Made by a program: the position numbers and the translations under genes. Of a stretch of DNA of 64,000 nucleotides, positions 1 through 9,237 are shown one piece after another. The notes beneath the pieces were generated by a model. That model did no database searches. It was not told the origin of the DNA and worked only from the letters and a program-made list of their open reading frames with translations. The DNA lies in contig JAFMYY010000011.1 in NCBI GenBank assembly GCA_017948555.1, positions 1 through 64,000 of the forward strand. Direction: 5' to 3'. Position 1 is the stretch's first letter; every line of letters begins with the position of its first letter. Source of the stretch: Cesiribacteraceae bacterium YIM B00369. GTDB taxonomy: Bacteria > Bacteroidota > Bacteroidia > Cytophagales > Cyclobacteriaceae.

Positions 1-29
1 AAAGTTCGGAATTTTTTGTCCCGAACTTT
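1..29. terminator. hairpin, probable terminator of a gene left of the window
   Basis: Nine-base perfect inverted repeat (1-9 against 21-29) around an AT-rich loop containing a T run. It probably ends a transcript entering from the left edge; its gene lies outside the window. Confidence 0.5.
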
Positions 30-165
30 CATTTACACAGTATTATAAACGCTGCCAAAAAGGAGAGCCTTCCACTATTCTTCTAACTGAAGAAAGAACC
101 ATTATTACTATTTCTCTTAATATTCTTTCATTCACTCGTTCTATCATTCAAAATTGTTTCATTTC

Positions 166-193
166 TTCATTCTTAATTCTTCATTCTAATCTA
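166..193. repeat. degenerate 7-nt tandem repeat in tpiA leader
   Basis: Consecutive heptads TTCATTC, TTAATTC, TTCATTC, TAATCTA occupy 166-193. Related TTCATT words recur at about 130 and 202. Pyrimidine-rich, no coding potential. The 7-base period matches that of the separate repeat just before tpiA. Confidence 0.45.
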
Positions 194-255
194 TTTGATA
201 CTTCATTCTGCAATGCTTAATTTAGCCATCATTTTTAGATATTGATATTTTTACC

Positions 256-276
256 TAATACTGAACACTAATTACT
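256..276 (+). repeat. three heptads abutting the tpiA start codon
   Basis: TAATACT, GAACACT and AATTACT run directly into the ATG at 277, giving (T/C)AC every 7 bases (259, 266, 273). Equivalent runs precede mutS, copA and the GH3 gene. Confidence 0.5.
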
Positions 277-1038
277 ATGCGACAAAAAATTGTAGCCGGA
301 AACTGGAAGATGAACACTACGGCCGAAGAAGGTCAGAAGCTGGCTTCCGAGATTATCAATATGGTTAAGGACGAAGTAAATACTAATGTACAGGTTGTAC
401 TTTCAGCTCCTTTTACCCATTTACAATCAGTAAGCAAACTGGTTGGAGGAAGTAAGAATGTTGGTGTTGCGGCACAAAATGTAAGCGAGCACGAATCAGG
501 CGCTTATACGGGCGAAATCTCTGTCAGCATGCTTAAATCAGTAGGTGTTCAGTGGGTGATTATCGGCCACAGTGAGCGTCGCGAATATTTTAATGAAACG
601 CATGAGCAGCTGGCTAAAAAAGTTGATGCAGCTTTAAAAGGAGACTTAACACCAATTTTCTGCTGTGGGGAGCCACTGGAAATCCGCGAAAAAGACCAGC
701 ACGAAGCACATGTGCAGCAGCAGTTAAAAGATAGCCTTTTCCACCTGAGCGAAGAGCAGATCCGCAAGGTAGTAATTGCATATGAGCCGGTGTGGGCTAT
801 TGGAACCGGAAAAACGGCCTCTTCTCAGCAGGCACAGGATATGCATAAAACCATTCGCCAGCAAATAGCAAGTAAGTGGGGCGAAGGAGTGGCGAACGAT
901 ATTCGCATCCTTTATGGTGGCAGCATGAAGCCTGATAATGCAAAGGAGCTGATGGACCAGCCGGATGTGGATGGAGGTCTTGTAGGTGGCGCTTCCTTAA
1001 AGTCACGCGACTTTATGGGAATTATAAAATCTGCCTGA
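277..1038 (+). CDS. tpiA: triosephosphate isomerase
   Basis: Glycolytic/gluconeogenic enzyme interconverting dihydroxyacetone phosphate and glyceraldehyde 3-phosphate in the cytoplasm. The 253 residues match the family length. Catalytic residues are visible: N9 and K11 in AGNWKMN, H98 in IIGHSERR, and E170 in AYEPVWAIGTGK; the phosphate-binding YGGS follows at about 213-216. The ATG at 277 places AGNWK at the expected N-terminal position. A weak hairpin (1046-1064) follows the stop. Three 7-nt repeats sit directly before the start codon. No perfect TAnnTTTG box is visible upstream; TCTATTTG at 190-197 is one mismatch away. Identification is secure. Confidence 0.98.
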   Translation: MRQKIVAGNWKMNTTAEEGQKLASEIINMVKDEVNTNVQVVLSAPFTHLQSVSKLVGGSKNVGVAAQNVSEHESGAYTGEISVSMLKSVGVQWVIIGHSERREYFNETHEQLAKKVDAALKGDLTPIFCCGEPLEIREKDQHEAHVQQQLKDSLFHLSEEQIRKVVIAYEPVWAIGTGKTASSQQAQDMHKTIRQQIASKWGEGVANDIRILYGGSMKPDNAKELMDQPDVDGGLVGGASLKSRDFMGIIKSA

Positions 1039-1076
1039 TAAAGGAACTTCCTGAAGAAGGAAGTACTTATTAAAAT

Positions 1077-1451
1077 ATGATGTTTCTAATCATCAAAATA
1101 TGGCTGGGCCTGCTCTTAAGCGGGCCCGGCTTTTCTCAAAACAATGCACCTGAGCCTGCTGCTTTGCCCTCAACGCCAAAGGAGCTTTGCAGGCTGCGGG
1201 GGTCTGTCTATGTAACAGATAATCCAAATCAGGCACACTACTTTGTGTACGTGGAGGACTATGAAAGCTCTGCTCATTTAAGTGTGTTTGTGGAAGAGAA
1301 TAAAGCCTTCGCCGACCAGCCAGGCCATTGGTTTTATACCGACAAAAAAGCTTTTGCTGATTTTGTAGTATATTTTACCGATAATAAGGGAATGGCTGAT
1401 TTTACTATTTACTATACTGAGGTAGGCTCCTTTGCAGGCTGCAGGCAATAG
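1077..1451 (+). CDS. secreted DUF6150 repeat protein
   Basis: 124 residues beginning with a hydrophobic signal peptide (about 1-20, ending near FSQ). The mature part consists of imperfect units of about 12-24 residues built on a pattern of aromatic/hydrophobic-Y-x-(T/E)-D followed by A-D/A-H, for example VYVTD, VYVED, WFYTD, VYFTD and IYYTE. This is the pattern of the DUF6150 family as I recall it; no biochemical function is known to me. Two cysteines (near residue 38 and in the final GCRQ) bracket the repeat block and could form a disulfide in the periplasm. It starts 38 bp after tpiA with a hairpin between, so it may be read through from tpiA. Function not assigned. Confidence 0.8.
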   Translation: MMFLIIKIWLGLLLSGPGFSQNNAPEPAALPSTPKELCRLRGSVYVTDNPNQAHYFVYVEDYESSAHLSVFVEENKAFADQPGHWFYTDKKAFADFVVYFTDNKGMADFTIYYTEVGSFAGCRQ

Positions 1452-1673
1452 TTACGGAGTTCCGGCAGTTATTCAGGCAAGCCTGCATCCCTCAGTATCT
1501 TTAAGGATCCTGGACATGGAATGCAGGTAGTCAGTCAAAAAATAATACAAATATTTGACCTTGACATAAACTATTAAGTATCTTATTCCCTAATAAGTAA
1601 GAAGCCTCAGATGTAAGACCTGAAGCAAAATACCACAATATCGAAGTTTTTACATTTTAATACCCTCTCTCCC

Positions 1674-2501
1674 TTGGACTACATAGAACTAAAGATTACC
1701 TGTAAGGAAGATTACCGCGAAATCCTTCAGGCTGAATTTGCCGAAGCAGGATTTTCTTCTTTCTCCGATACCCCTAAAGGTTTTGATGCTTATTCCGAAC
1801 CTGATGATTTCGAAAAGGCCGTTTTTGATGATGTTGTAGAGCGTTATTATAGCGCCGCGGCCCTGAAATATGAGCTGGGGAAAGTTCCTAAGCAAAACTG
1901 GAATAAAGAATGGGAGAGCAATTACGAACCTATTTTTGTAAATGATCGTTGTGCTGTTCGTGCCACCTTTCATGAGCCAATGCCGCAGTATGAGCACGAG
2001 ATAATTATTACCCCTAAAATGTCGTTTGGTACAGGACACCACCAGACAACCCGTCTGATGCTCCGCCACCAGTTAACCATTGACCATGCCGGTAAGCAGG
2101 TGCTGGATGTGGGTTGCGGTACTGGTATACTGGCTATTCTGGCATCTAAATCTGGGGCATCTTCTGTTAAAGCCTGCGATATTGATGAGTGGGCGGTGGA
2201 AAACTGCAGTGAAAACTTTGAACTGAATGGCTGTAGTAATATGGTTGTAAGGCAGGGAACCTTACAGGAAGTTGGCTTTGATGGTACTTACGATATTATT
2301 CTGGCCAATATTAATAAAAATGTGCTGCTGGAAGAGATTAAGACTTATGTGCAATACCTTAAACCCGAAGGATTTCTTTTGCTGAGTGGCTTTTACGAAG
2401 CTGATGTGGAAGATATTATGGCAGAAGCAGAAAAATACGGGCTTACAAAAAAGGCAGAGGACAGCGAGAAGAACTGGGCTGCCTTAGTGTTAAGCCGTTA
2501 G
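1674..2501 (+). CDS. prmA: ribosomal protein L11 methyltransferase
   Basis: SAM-dependent trimethylation of ribosomal protein L11. The 275 residues show the PrmA layout: an N-terminal alpha/beta domain (about 1-90), MSFGTGHHQTT (116-126) at the SAM/substrate junction, the SAM-binding motif VLDVGCGTG (143-151) and the NIN motif at 212-214. The start is TTG at 1674: no ATG or GTG lies in frame nearby and homologues typically begin MDYIEL, which is exactly what TTG gives. No Shine-Dalgarno sequence precedes it. About 220 bp of AT-rich sequence with a small CAGGC/GCCTG hairpin near 1475 separates it from the DUF6150 gene. A single-gene unit seems likely. Confidence 0.96.
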   Translation: MDYIELKITCKEDYREILQAEFAEAGFSSFSDTPKGFDAYSEPDDFEKAVFDDVVERYYSAAALKYELGKVPKQNWNKEWESNYEPIFVNDRCAVRATFHEPMPQYEHEIIITPKMSFGTGHHQTTRLMLRHQLTIDHAGKQVLDVGCGTGILAILASKSGASSVKACDIDEWAVENCSENFELNGCSNMVVRQGTLQEVGFDGTYDIILANINKNVLLEEIKTYVQYLKPEGFLLLSGFYEADVEDIMAEAEKYGLTKKAEDSEKNWAALVLSR

Positions 2502-2669
2502 TTCCGGGAAAAGCATAGCGTGTAATTTCCTTTATATTATTCCACAGCACTTCAGCGTTAAATACAATAAGTTAGCGCTCTTATTCCTGACTACTATTAT
2601 CCCCTGTGGGGAAAAAAGCAGGAATAGGAGGGAAAATAGGTGTGTGAAGAAATATATGTCAGGAAATTC

Positions 2670-5600
2670 ATGAAAAAATTATTTCTGCTATGTGTGGTTG
2701 CTTTTCTTTCAGGTGTGGGCAGCTTACAGGCACAGGTTTATAAGCTTCCGGCCGATGCCGGAGATTTTGGAAGTGAAGTAGCAAAAATGCTTAATAGTGC
2801 CGGCAGCCAGACTGCCAGAACTAATGGCGAATTATTTAATGCAGCCTGGGAGGGAGGGCAGTTTAGTGCCGCGCAGCAACAGGAAATTATAAAGCTGAGT
2901 CAGGTAATGCTAACCAAAAGGTTTAAGCCTGTTCCTCAGCTGAGTAACTTTTTTGGTGCGCTTGCATTGGCAGCAGGAAAAGGCCTGCCGGCAAATGAAA
3001 TGAATAACCTTCTTGCGGTTACTGCCAAAGTATTAGAGAAGCACGAAACACAGCAAATAAACCGTTACCTGTCCGTTCTGGAAGGCTTTTTTACCAGGCA
3101 GTCGCTTTATGCCTCAAATTACTCCGGCTTATATGCAAATGGAGGTACTGTAAGCTTTGAGTATAAGGAAGCTGAGCCTGTGGCTAAAGCGGCCGGAGCT
3201 GCTCCATGGGGAGCACCAGCCCCTGCTGAAGAAAAGGAAGAGCATTTCAGCGACTGGGATGTACCCGCAGAAGAAAGTGAAGCCGGCTGGAGCAACGACT
3301 GGTCCAGCTGGGAAACAACTGAACCTGCAGGAGGAGCAAAAGTTCCGGAACAAAAGTTTACTCCTGTTCCGCCTGAGCCTGTTTTACCTCCTTTGGAAGG
3401 AGCTGTAATCCGCTTTGATAATGTTAACCTCAGCATTGTTTCCAACAACGATTCTATTGTGCTTTACAATACTTCCGGCAGCTTTATGCCTGTTTCAGAG
3501 CTTTTTGTTGGCGAAGGCGGGAAAATAGACTGGAGCAATACGGGCCTTGACCCGAATAATGTTTTTGTTCAGCTGGGTAAATATTCCTTTGTAACCAGTA
3601 AGCCTGAGTTAAGTGCCGAAAATGTAAAACTTACCTACAACGGCAAATTATCCCAACCGGTTGCCGGAGTGTTTGAATATAAAAATTCGCGTTACAATAA
3701 ACCTGCAGATGCGCGGTTTCCCCGCTTTAAATCCTACGAAAGTAATATTAATGTAAATAACCTGGCAGGTGGTAAACTTATTTATAAGGGCGGCTTTTCC
3801 CTGCGGGGAAGCCAGATTTACAGCTCATCTGTTTATTCAGGAATGGCATCCATTGAAGTAAATGGTACCGATAATAACAGGTTCTTAATAAAATCAAAAC
3901 AGTTTAACCTGCAGGATTCTCTTGTTGAGGCAGGTATTTCTGCTGTAGTAATTTACCATGGTCAGGATTCTATTTTCCATCCGGCAGTGCGTTCACGTTA
4001 CAATATTCAAACTAATGTACTTACTCTTTTAAAAGATGTAGGGTCTTTTAAAAATACTCCTTTTGTAAGTTCTTACTTTAAAATGGATATCACTGCAGAT
4101 GTAATCCGCTGGAATACCGGTGCAGATAGTCTCCATATTTCTATTTTAAGCGGAAAGAATCAGGTAGCAGCATTATTTGAGTCGCAGGAATATTTTAATA
4201 TTAACAGATACGGCCAGCTGAAGGGACTGTATGAATACCATCCTCTGCTTATGGCTGTAGGCTATGCCCGCAGGAATAATTCAGGTCAGTTTTATGTGGC
4301 AGATATGGCGCGGGATATGAAGCAGGAGGTAAAAACCCTCCGTGGAGCTATGCGCCACCTGATGCAAAGCGGATATGTGGATTATGATTTAAATACAGAC
4401 TTACTGAAGATAAACCGTAAAGGTTACCATTACGTGCTGTCCAGTAACCAGCGGAAGGATTTCGATGATCTTCTGATACCTTCTCTTGAACCTTCCCTGC
4501 CTAATGCAACTTTTTTCCTTACCAGGCAGGAGCTTAAGGTAAGAGGAATTGAGAAATTTTATATCAGCCGTACCAAAGATGTATATATTCATCCTAAAGA
4601 TGATGAAATTACCCTTTTAAAGAACCGGGATTTTGTGTTTGATGGAGAGGTCCATGCCGGGAATTTTATTTTTATGGGCAAGAAAATGCACTTCGATTAT
4701 AATAACTTCCAGATAAACCTGCCAACCATTGATTCCATTAAGTTCGATGTGGAAAGTTTTAAAGATCCAAAGCAGCTGAAAAGGCAGCGCCTGGATAACC
4801 AGCTGGTGGAATCATCCGGAGTACTTAAAATAGATTTGCCTGATAATAAATCAAGCCGCCAGAATTATCCCCAGTATCCGGTATTTAATGCTTCTACAGG
4901 TTCTTCCGTGCATTTCGACAGAGCAGGAATAGCGGAGGGAAGTTACAGCGAAAATATAAAGTTTACCATTCCGCCTTTTGAAATAGACAGCTTAAGCAGC
5001 AGCGACCCTGCTGCCATTGCTTTTGAGGGAACCTTTTCCAGTGGAGGTATAGTACCTGATTTCAAAGAAACATTAAAAATCCTCGATGATAAATCGCTGG
5101 GTTTTGTACATATAGTTCCTAAGGCAGGTTATAAGCTTTATAATGGTGCCGGAACCATGTACGATACCCTCAGGATGGATGCAAAGGGACTCCACTCGAG
5201 CGGACATATTGATTATCTGACGACTTCTCTTTACTCTGATAACTTCATGTTCTATGAAGACTCTGTTTTAACTAAGGGTACAAAAACGGAAATGAAGCAG
5301 GGTGTTTTGAATGGAGCAAACTTCCCGTTAGCGGGAGTAAAAGCGTACGAGATGAAGTGGTTCCCGAAACAGGATAGCATGAACCTCAGGAATATTAAAG
5401 ATCCGTTCCGGTTGTTTGGCGATGTGGCAGAATTACAGGGAAGCCTGGTGGTAAACAGTAAAGGCCTGCGTGGAAGTGGAAAATTAAATACCAATGGTGC
5501 TGATGTGGAGTCTCAGGAATACAGCTTTAACCAGAGAGATTTCGTTGCTGAAAATGCATCCTTTATTATCCGGTCTTCCAACCCTAAAAAGCCAATTCTT

Positions 5601-7475
5601 TCGGCAAACGATGTCCATATTTCTTTTGATCTGGATAAAGGGCTGGCCGATATCAGTCCAGAGATTGAAGGAGTGGCAGCGCTGGATTTTCCTTACGCAC
5701 AGGTTAAAACCTCAATTCCAAGAGCTACATGGAACCTGAAAGAGAAAACGGTGAGCATGACCAAGCCCCGCGACTTTAATATATCCAAATCTTATTTCTA
5801 TACCACCAGAAAGGAGCTCGATTCTCTTGCATTTAATGCCGAAAATGCGCTGTATAATATAGAAAACCAGACACTTAATATTTCAGGGGTGCCTTATGTG
5901 CAGGTGGCTGACGCGAAAATTACACCTGAGAATAACGAGATTGTAATTTTTGAAAATGCAAGGCTGCAGGACTTTCAAAATGCTTCCATTGTAATGGATA
6001 CTATAAATGAGTACCACCACCTGGATAATGGCCGGATAAAGATTCAGTCAAGAAATAAATTCCTGGGTAGTGCCACTTACAAACTTGTAAATGCTTCCAG
6101 CGATACATTCCCTATAGAATTTAACAGCTTTGAGCTCCTCGAGAACGGCGAAAGCCGCCGTAAAAAAGCCTTACGGACAGTATCCAGCGGGTCGGTAAAA
6201 GCTGAAGACCTGATGATGATTTCTCCGGGCATGTTATACCGGGGAAAAGTTACCATGTATGCAGATAAGCCTGCTCTTGAGCTGGAAGGTTTTGTAAAGC
6301 TGGATCTTAAAAATATACCGGATTACAATACCTGGATTAAGTACCAAAGTACTGCAGACCAGCAGGAAATTGCTTTTAACTTCGAAAGCAGTGTTACTGA
6401 AGACGGACGCCCTCTTGTGGCAGGCATCTATTACGACAGTAAAACTAATGAGCTGTACCCTGCTTTCGTTACGCAAAAAAGAGCGGAAACAGACCAGAGC
6501 TTGTTTGTGCCGGCAGGTAAGTTAACATACGATCCTGTTAACAATGAGTACCGGATAGAGGAAGAAGCTAAGAAACAGGGTAAATCTTATGCCGGACGTA
6601 TCTTTGCATATAATGAAAACAACGGGGAGGTTCGTTTTGAAGGTCCTCTGAGTTTTATGCAGAATGATAAGAAAGGAGTAAGCATAAAAGCAGCAGGCTT
6701 AGGAAAAGGAAGCTTTAAGAGTATTGAATTCGACATGAATGCTTTTATGGTATTTGACTTTAAGCTCCCTGCTGCTGCTGAAATTGCAATGGGTGAAGAT
6801 GTTGCAGGTATGGTGCAGCGGATGGGGATACCCCAGGCGAATAACGACCGTATTGGCTTACTTTATAAAATTGCCGAAATTGTGGGCGAAAGCGCAGCCC
6901 GTTCTTATGAGCAGCGTTCATTACAGGAATACCGGCCTTTGCATGAAGCAGGATCTGAGCTTGTAAAATCACTTACGTTTTCCGGGGTAAAATTCAAGTG
7001 GTCTGCAGAGCATAAAAGCTGGTACAGTAATGGGAAAATAGGGCTTTCGAATGTGGGTGGTATAGATGCCAATGCCCTCATAGATGGCTTTGTCGAGATA
7101 AGACATACTCAGGATGAAGGAAACAGGATCAATATCTTCCTGCAGGTAGCTTCAGGAGTCTGGTATTATTTTAGTTATGAAGGAAACCGCCTTTATACCT
7201 TTTCCTCCTACGATAATTACAATAATGCTATAGATGCCAAATCTAAAATAGGAAAGGCAAAGCCTGGAGATTATGTGGTGACCACTTCTGATATTGCCGA
7301 AACCCTGAAATTTGTGAACCGCTTCAGGAAAGACTATTATGGCATAGAAGCACCTTATGAACTGAACAGCGCTCCGCAACAAGTGCCGGCAGCCGCAACG
7401 GAAGATGATCCTTTTGGAACTTCCCCGGCTCTGCAGCCATCCACTGCACCGGCAAATGATTCAAACGGGTTTTAA
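2670..7475 (+). CDS. very large secreted beta-rich protein, function unknown
   Basis: From the ATG at 2670 the product is 1601 residues with a clean signal peptide (MKKLFLLC..., cleavage near LQAQ). A GTG ten codons upstream (2640) has a GGAGGG 7 nt before it and is an alternative start. Visible parts: a helical N-terminal region (about 20-150), an acidic Trp/Pro/Glu-rich linker (about 165-245, with GWSNDWSSW), then more than 1200 residues dominated by alternating hydrophobic/polar beta-strand patterns, and a Pro/Ala-rich low-complexity tail after about 1565. I see no catalytic motif, lipobox or C-terminal sorting domain, and no membrane helix besides the signal. The long beta-rich body would fit a periplasmic or outer-membrane-associated scaffold; an AsmA/TamB-like or OstA-like fold is only a guess. 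Transcribed alone; an intrinsic terminator follows. Confidence 0.85.
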   Translation: MKKLFLLCVVAFLSGVGSLQAQVYKLPADAGDFGSEVAKMLNSAGSQTARTNGELFNAAWEGGQFSAAQQQEIIKLSQVMLTKRFKPVPQLSNFFGALALAAGKGLPANEMNNLLAVTAKVLEKHETQQINRYLSVLEGFFTRQSLYASNYSGLYANGGTVSFEYKEAEPVAKAAGAAPWGAPAPAEEKEEHFSDWDVPAEESEAGWSNDWSSWETTEPAGGAKVPEQKFTPVPPEPVLPPLEGAVIRFDNVNLSIVSNNDSIVLYNTSGSFMPVSELFVGEGGKIDWSNTGLDPNNVFVQLGKYSFVTSKPELSAENVKLTYNGKLSQPVAGVFEYKNSRYNKPADARFPRFKSYESNINVNNLAGGKLIYKGGFSLRGSQIYSSSVYSGMASIEVNGTDNNRFLIKSKQFNLQDSLVEAGISAVVIYHGQDSIFHPAVRSRYNIQTNVLTLLKDVGSFKNTPFVSSYFKMDITADVIRWNTGADSLHISILSGKNQVAALFESQEYFNINRYGQLKGLYEYHPLLMAVGYARRNNSGQFYVADMARDMKQEVKTLRGAMRHLMQSGYVDYDLNTDLLKINRKGYHYVLSSNQRKDFDDLLIPSLEPSLPNATFFLTRQELKVRGIEKFYISRTKDVYIHPKDDEITLLKNRDFVFDGEVHAGNFIFMGKKMHFDYNNFQINLPTIDSIKFDVESFKDPKQLKRQRLDNQLVESSGVLKIDLPDNKSSRQNYPQYPVFNASTGSSVHFDRAGIAEGSYSENIKFTIPPFEIDSLSSSDPAAIAFEGTFSSGGIVPDFKETLKILDDKSLGFVHIVPKAGYKLYNGAGTMYDTLRMDAKGLHSSGHIDYLTTSLYSDNFMFYEDSVLTKGTKTEMKQGVLNGANFPLAGVKAYEMKWFPKQDSMNLRNIKDPFRLFGDVAELQGSLVVNSKGLRGSGKLNTNGADVESQEYSFNQRDFVAENASFIIRSSNPKKPILSANDVHISFDLDKGLADISPEIEGVAALDFPYAQVKTSIPRATWNLKEKTVSMTKPRDFNISKSYFYTTRKELDSLAFNAENALYNIENQTLNISGVPYVQVADAKITPENNEIVIFENARLQDFQNASIVMDTINEYHHLDNGRIKIQSRNKFLGSATYKLVNASSDTFPIEFNSFELLENGESRRKKALRTVSSGSVKAEDLMMISPGMLYRGKVTMYADKPALELEGFVKLDLKNIPDYNTWIKYQSTADQQEIAFNFESSVTEDGRPLVAGIYYDSKTNELYPAFVTQKRAETDQSLFVPAGKLTYDPVNNEYRIEEEAKKQGKSYAGRIFAYNENNGEVRFEGPLSFMQNDKKGVSIKAAGLGKGSFKSIEFDMNAFMVFDFKLPAAAEIAMGEDVAGMVQRMGIPQANNDRIGLLYKIAEIVGESAARSYEQRSLQEYRPLHEAGSELVKSLTFSGVKFKWSAEHKSWYSNGKIGLSNVGGIDANALIDGFVEIRHTQDEGNRINIFLQVASGVWYYFSYEGNRLYTFSSYDNYNNAIDAKSKIGKAKPGDYVVTTSDIAETLKFVNRFRKDYYGIEAPYELNSAPQQVPAAATEDDPFGTSPALQPSTAPANDSNGF

Positions 7476-7496
7476 CACAAACAAATAGCAGATATC

Positions 7497-7525
7497 AAAA
7501 GAGCTGGCAATTAGCCGGCTCTTTT
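7497..7525 (+). terminator. intrinsic terminator after the 1601-residue gene
   Basis: AAAAGAGCTGGC pairs with GCCGGCTCTTTT (one G-T wobble) around a five-base loop, 22 bp after the stop codon. Confidence 0.8.
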
Positions 7526-7723
7526 GCGTTATGGGTTTTTAGAAATACGCCAGGCATCATTTCCATTAAAAGGGGAGGGGGCTTTAACCTGAAAATTGTA
7601 TATTCGTAAGAAATAAAGAGCAGACTGCCTCAGGCTGTGGAATGAGATTTTATCAGTTCAGGCAATAGGTTCCGGAATGGCCGGGCGGCTCATATACCAT
7701 GTGGAACAAATTTTTTAAGGATA

Positions 7724-9103
7724 ATGGAAAAATCGAAATACCAGAGTTATATAGAAGAAAATAAAGAGCGTTTTATCGAAGAGCTGCTGGAGCTTTTAAA
7801 GATTCCGTCGGTGAGTGCCGACAGCAAGTTTAATTCCGATACCAGGCGTGCCGCGGGCTACCTGAAGGAAAAATTTGAAGAGGCAGGCGTTGATAAAGCC
7901 GAGATCTGTGAAACTGCAGGGCATCCGATTGTTTACGCCGAAAAGATTATTGATCCTGCCTTACCAACGGTACTTGTTTATGGCCACTACGATGTGCAGC
8001 CTGCCGACCCTTATGAACTCTGGGATTCTCCTCCTTTTGACCCTGTAATAAAAGACGGGAAAATTTTTGCCCGTGGTGCCTGCGATGATAAGGGGCAGCT
8101 TTACATGCACCTGAAAGCCTTTGAGGCAATGATGCAAAACGGAGGTGTTTTCTGCAACCTTAAGTTTATGATAGAAGGAGAAGAGGAAGTAGGTTCTGAT
8201 AACCTTGGGGTATTCGTAAAAAACAACCGCGATAAAATTGCAGCAGATGTGGTGCTTATCTCCGATACCAGCCTTATTTCAAATGATGTTCCTTCTATAA
8301 CAGTAGGTTTAAGAGGCCTGAGTTATTTAGAGGTTGAGGTGGTGGGGCCAAACCGCGATCTTCATTCCGGCAGGTATGGCGGTGCTGTGGCAAATCCTGT
8401 AAATGTATTATGCAAAATGATTGCCTCATTGCATGATGAAAAGAACAGAATTACCATTCCGGGCTTTTACGACAAAGTTCAGGAGCTTAGCAAAGAGGAA
8501 AGAAAGAAGCTTAATGAAGCTCCGTTTGACCTGGAAGAGTTTAAGCAGGACCTGGGCATTAAAGAGGTGTGGGGAGAAGAAGGCTATACCACTGACGAAA
8601 GAACAGGAATAAGGCCGACCCTGGACGTAAACGGTATTTGGGGTGGTTATACAGGTGAAGGAGCAAAAACAGTCCTGCCATCAAAAGCATTTGCAAAAAT
8701 TTCTATGCGGCTGGTGCCTGATCAGGATTCGGATGAAATAACCGGACTTTTTTCCACTCATTTCAAATCCATTGCCCCTGAGGGTGTGGAGGTAAAGGTG
8801 AGGCCTCATCATGGAGGGGAGCCGGCTGTAATTCCGATTGATTCGGTGCACTATAAAGCAGCAAGTGCTGCTTTTGAGGAAACCTGGGGTAAAACACCTG
8901 TGCCTACCAGAGATGGCGGGAGTATTCCTGTTGTTTCCCTTTTTCAGCGTGAGCTGGGCCTTGATTCAGTAATGCTGGGCTTTGGCCTTGATTCTGATAA
9001 TATTCATTCCCCAAATGAAAAATATGGGGTTTTTAATTATTTGAAAGGAATTGAAACAATAATTTCCTTTCTTAAGCATTATGCTGATAAGGGGGTGGAA
9101 TAA
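7724..9103 (+). CDS. M20 family dipeptidase
   Basis: Zinc metallopeptidase of the ArgE/DapE/CPG2/carnosinase clan (M20), probably a cytoplasmic dipeptidase because no signal peptide is present. Of 459 residues, the metal site is readable: H88 and D90 in YGHYDVQP, the bridging D121 in GACDDKG, the general base E154 and ligand E155 in EGEEEVGS, and a C-terminal His in DNIHSPNEKY. The dimerisation-type insert (about 200-310) is retained. It starts at ATG 7724 with AAGGA just upstream; TATATTCG near 7599 is a near-match to a -7 box. The exact dipeptide substrate cannot be read from sequence. Monocistronic by spacing. Confidence 0.93.
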   Translation: MEKSKYQSYIEENKERFIEELLELLKIPSVSADSKFNSDTRRAAGYLKEKFEEAGVDKAEICETAGHPIVYAEKIIDPALPTVLVYGHYDVQPADPYELWDSPPFDPVIKDGKIFARGACDDKGQLYMHLKAFEAMMQNGGVFCNLKFMIEGEEEVGSDNLGVFVKNNRDKIAADVVLISDTSLISNDVPSITVGLRGLSYLEVEVVGPNRDLHSGRYGGAVANPVNVLCKMIASLHDEKNRITIPGFYDKVQELSKEERKKLNEAPFDLEEFKQDLGIKEVWGEEGYTTDERTGIRPTLDVNGIWGGYTGEGAKTVLPSKAFAKISMRLVPDQDSDEITGLFSTHFKSIAPEGVEVKVRPHHGGEPAVIPIDSVHYKAASAAFEETWGKTPVPTRDGGSIPVVSLFQRELGLDSVMLGFGLDSDNIHSPNEKYGVFNYLKGIETIISFLKHYADKGVE

Positions 9104-9214
9104 AAATTAAGAAAGCTGTTACAACTTATTGACAGATACGTGTGTCTTTAACGGGGGAAGGCAAGACTTAACTTTTTGTTAAACCTGATTATGTCCATTT
9201 TATTCTGATTTAAG

Positions 9215-9222
9215 TATCTTTG
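9215..9222 (+). promoter_or_regulatory. Bacteroidota -7 box for the small gene at 9238
   Basis: TATCTTTG matches TAnnTTTG, 15 bp before the ATG. No good TTG lies at the normal -33 distance, so the assignment rests on the -7 element and position. Confidence 0.5.
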
Positions 9223-9237
9223 TAAAAAAAAGGAACG

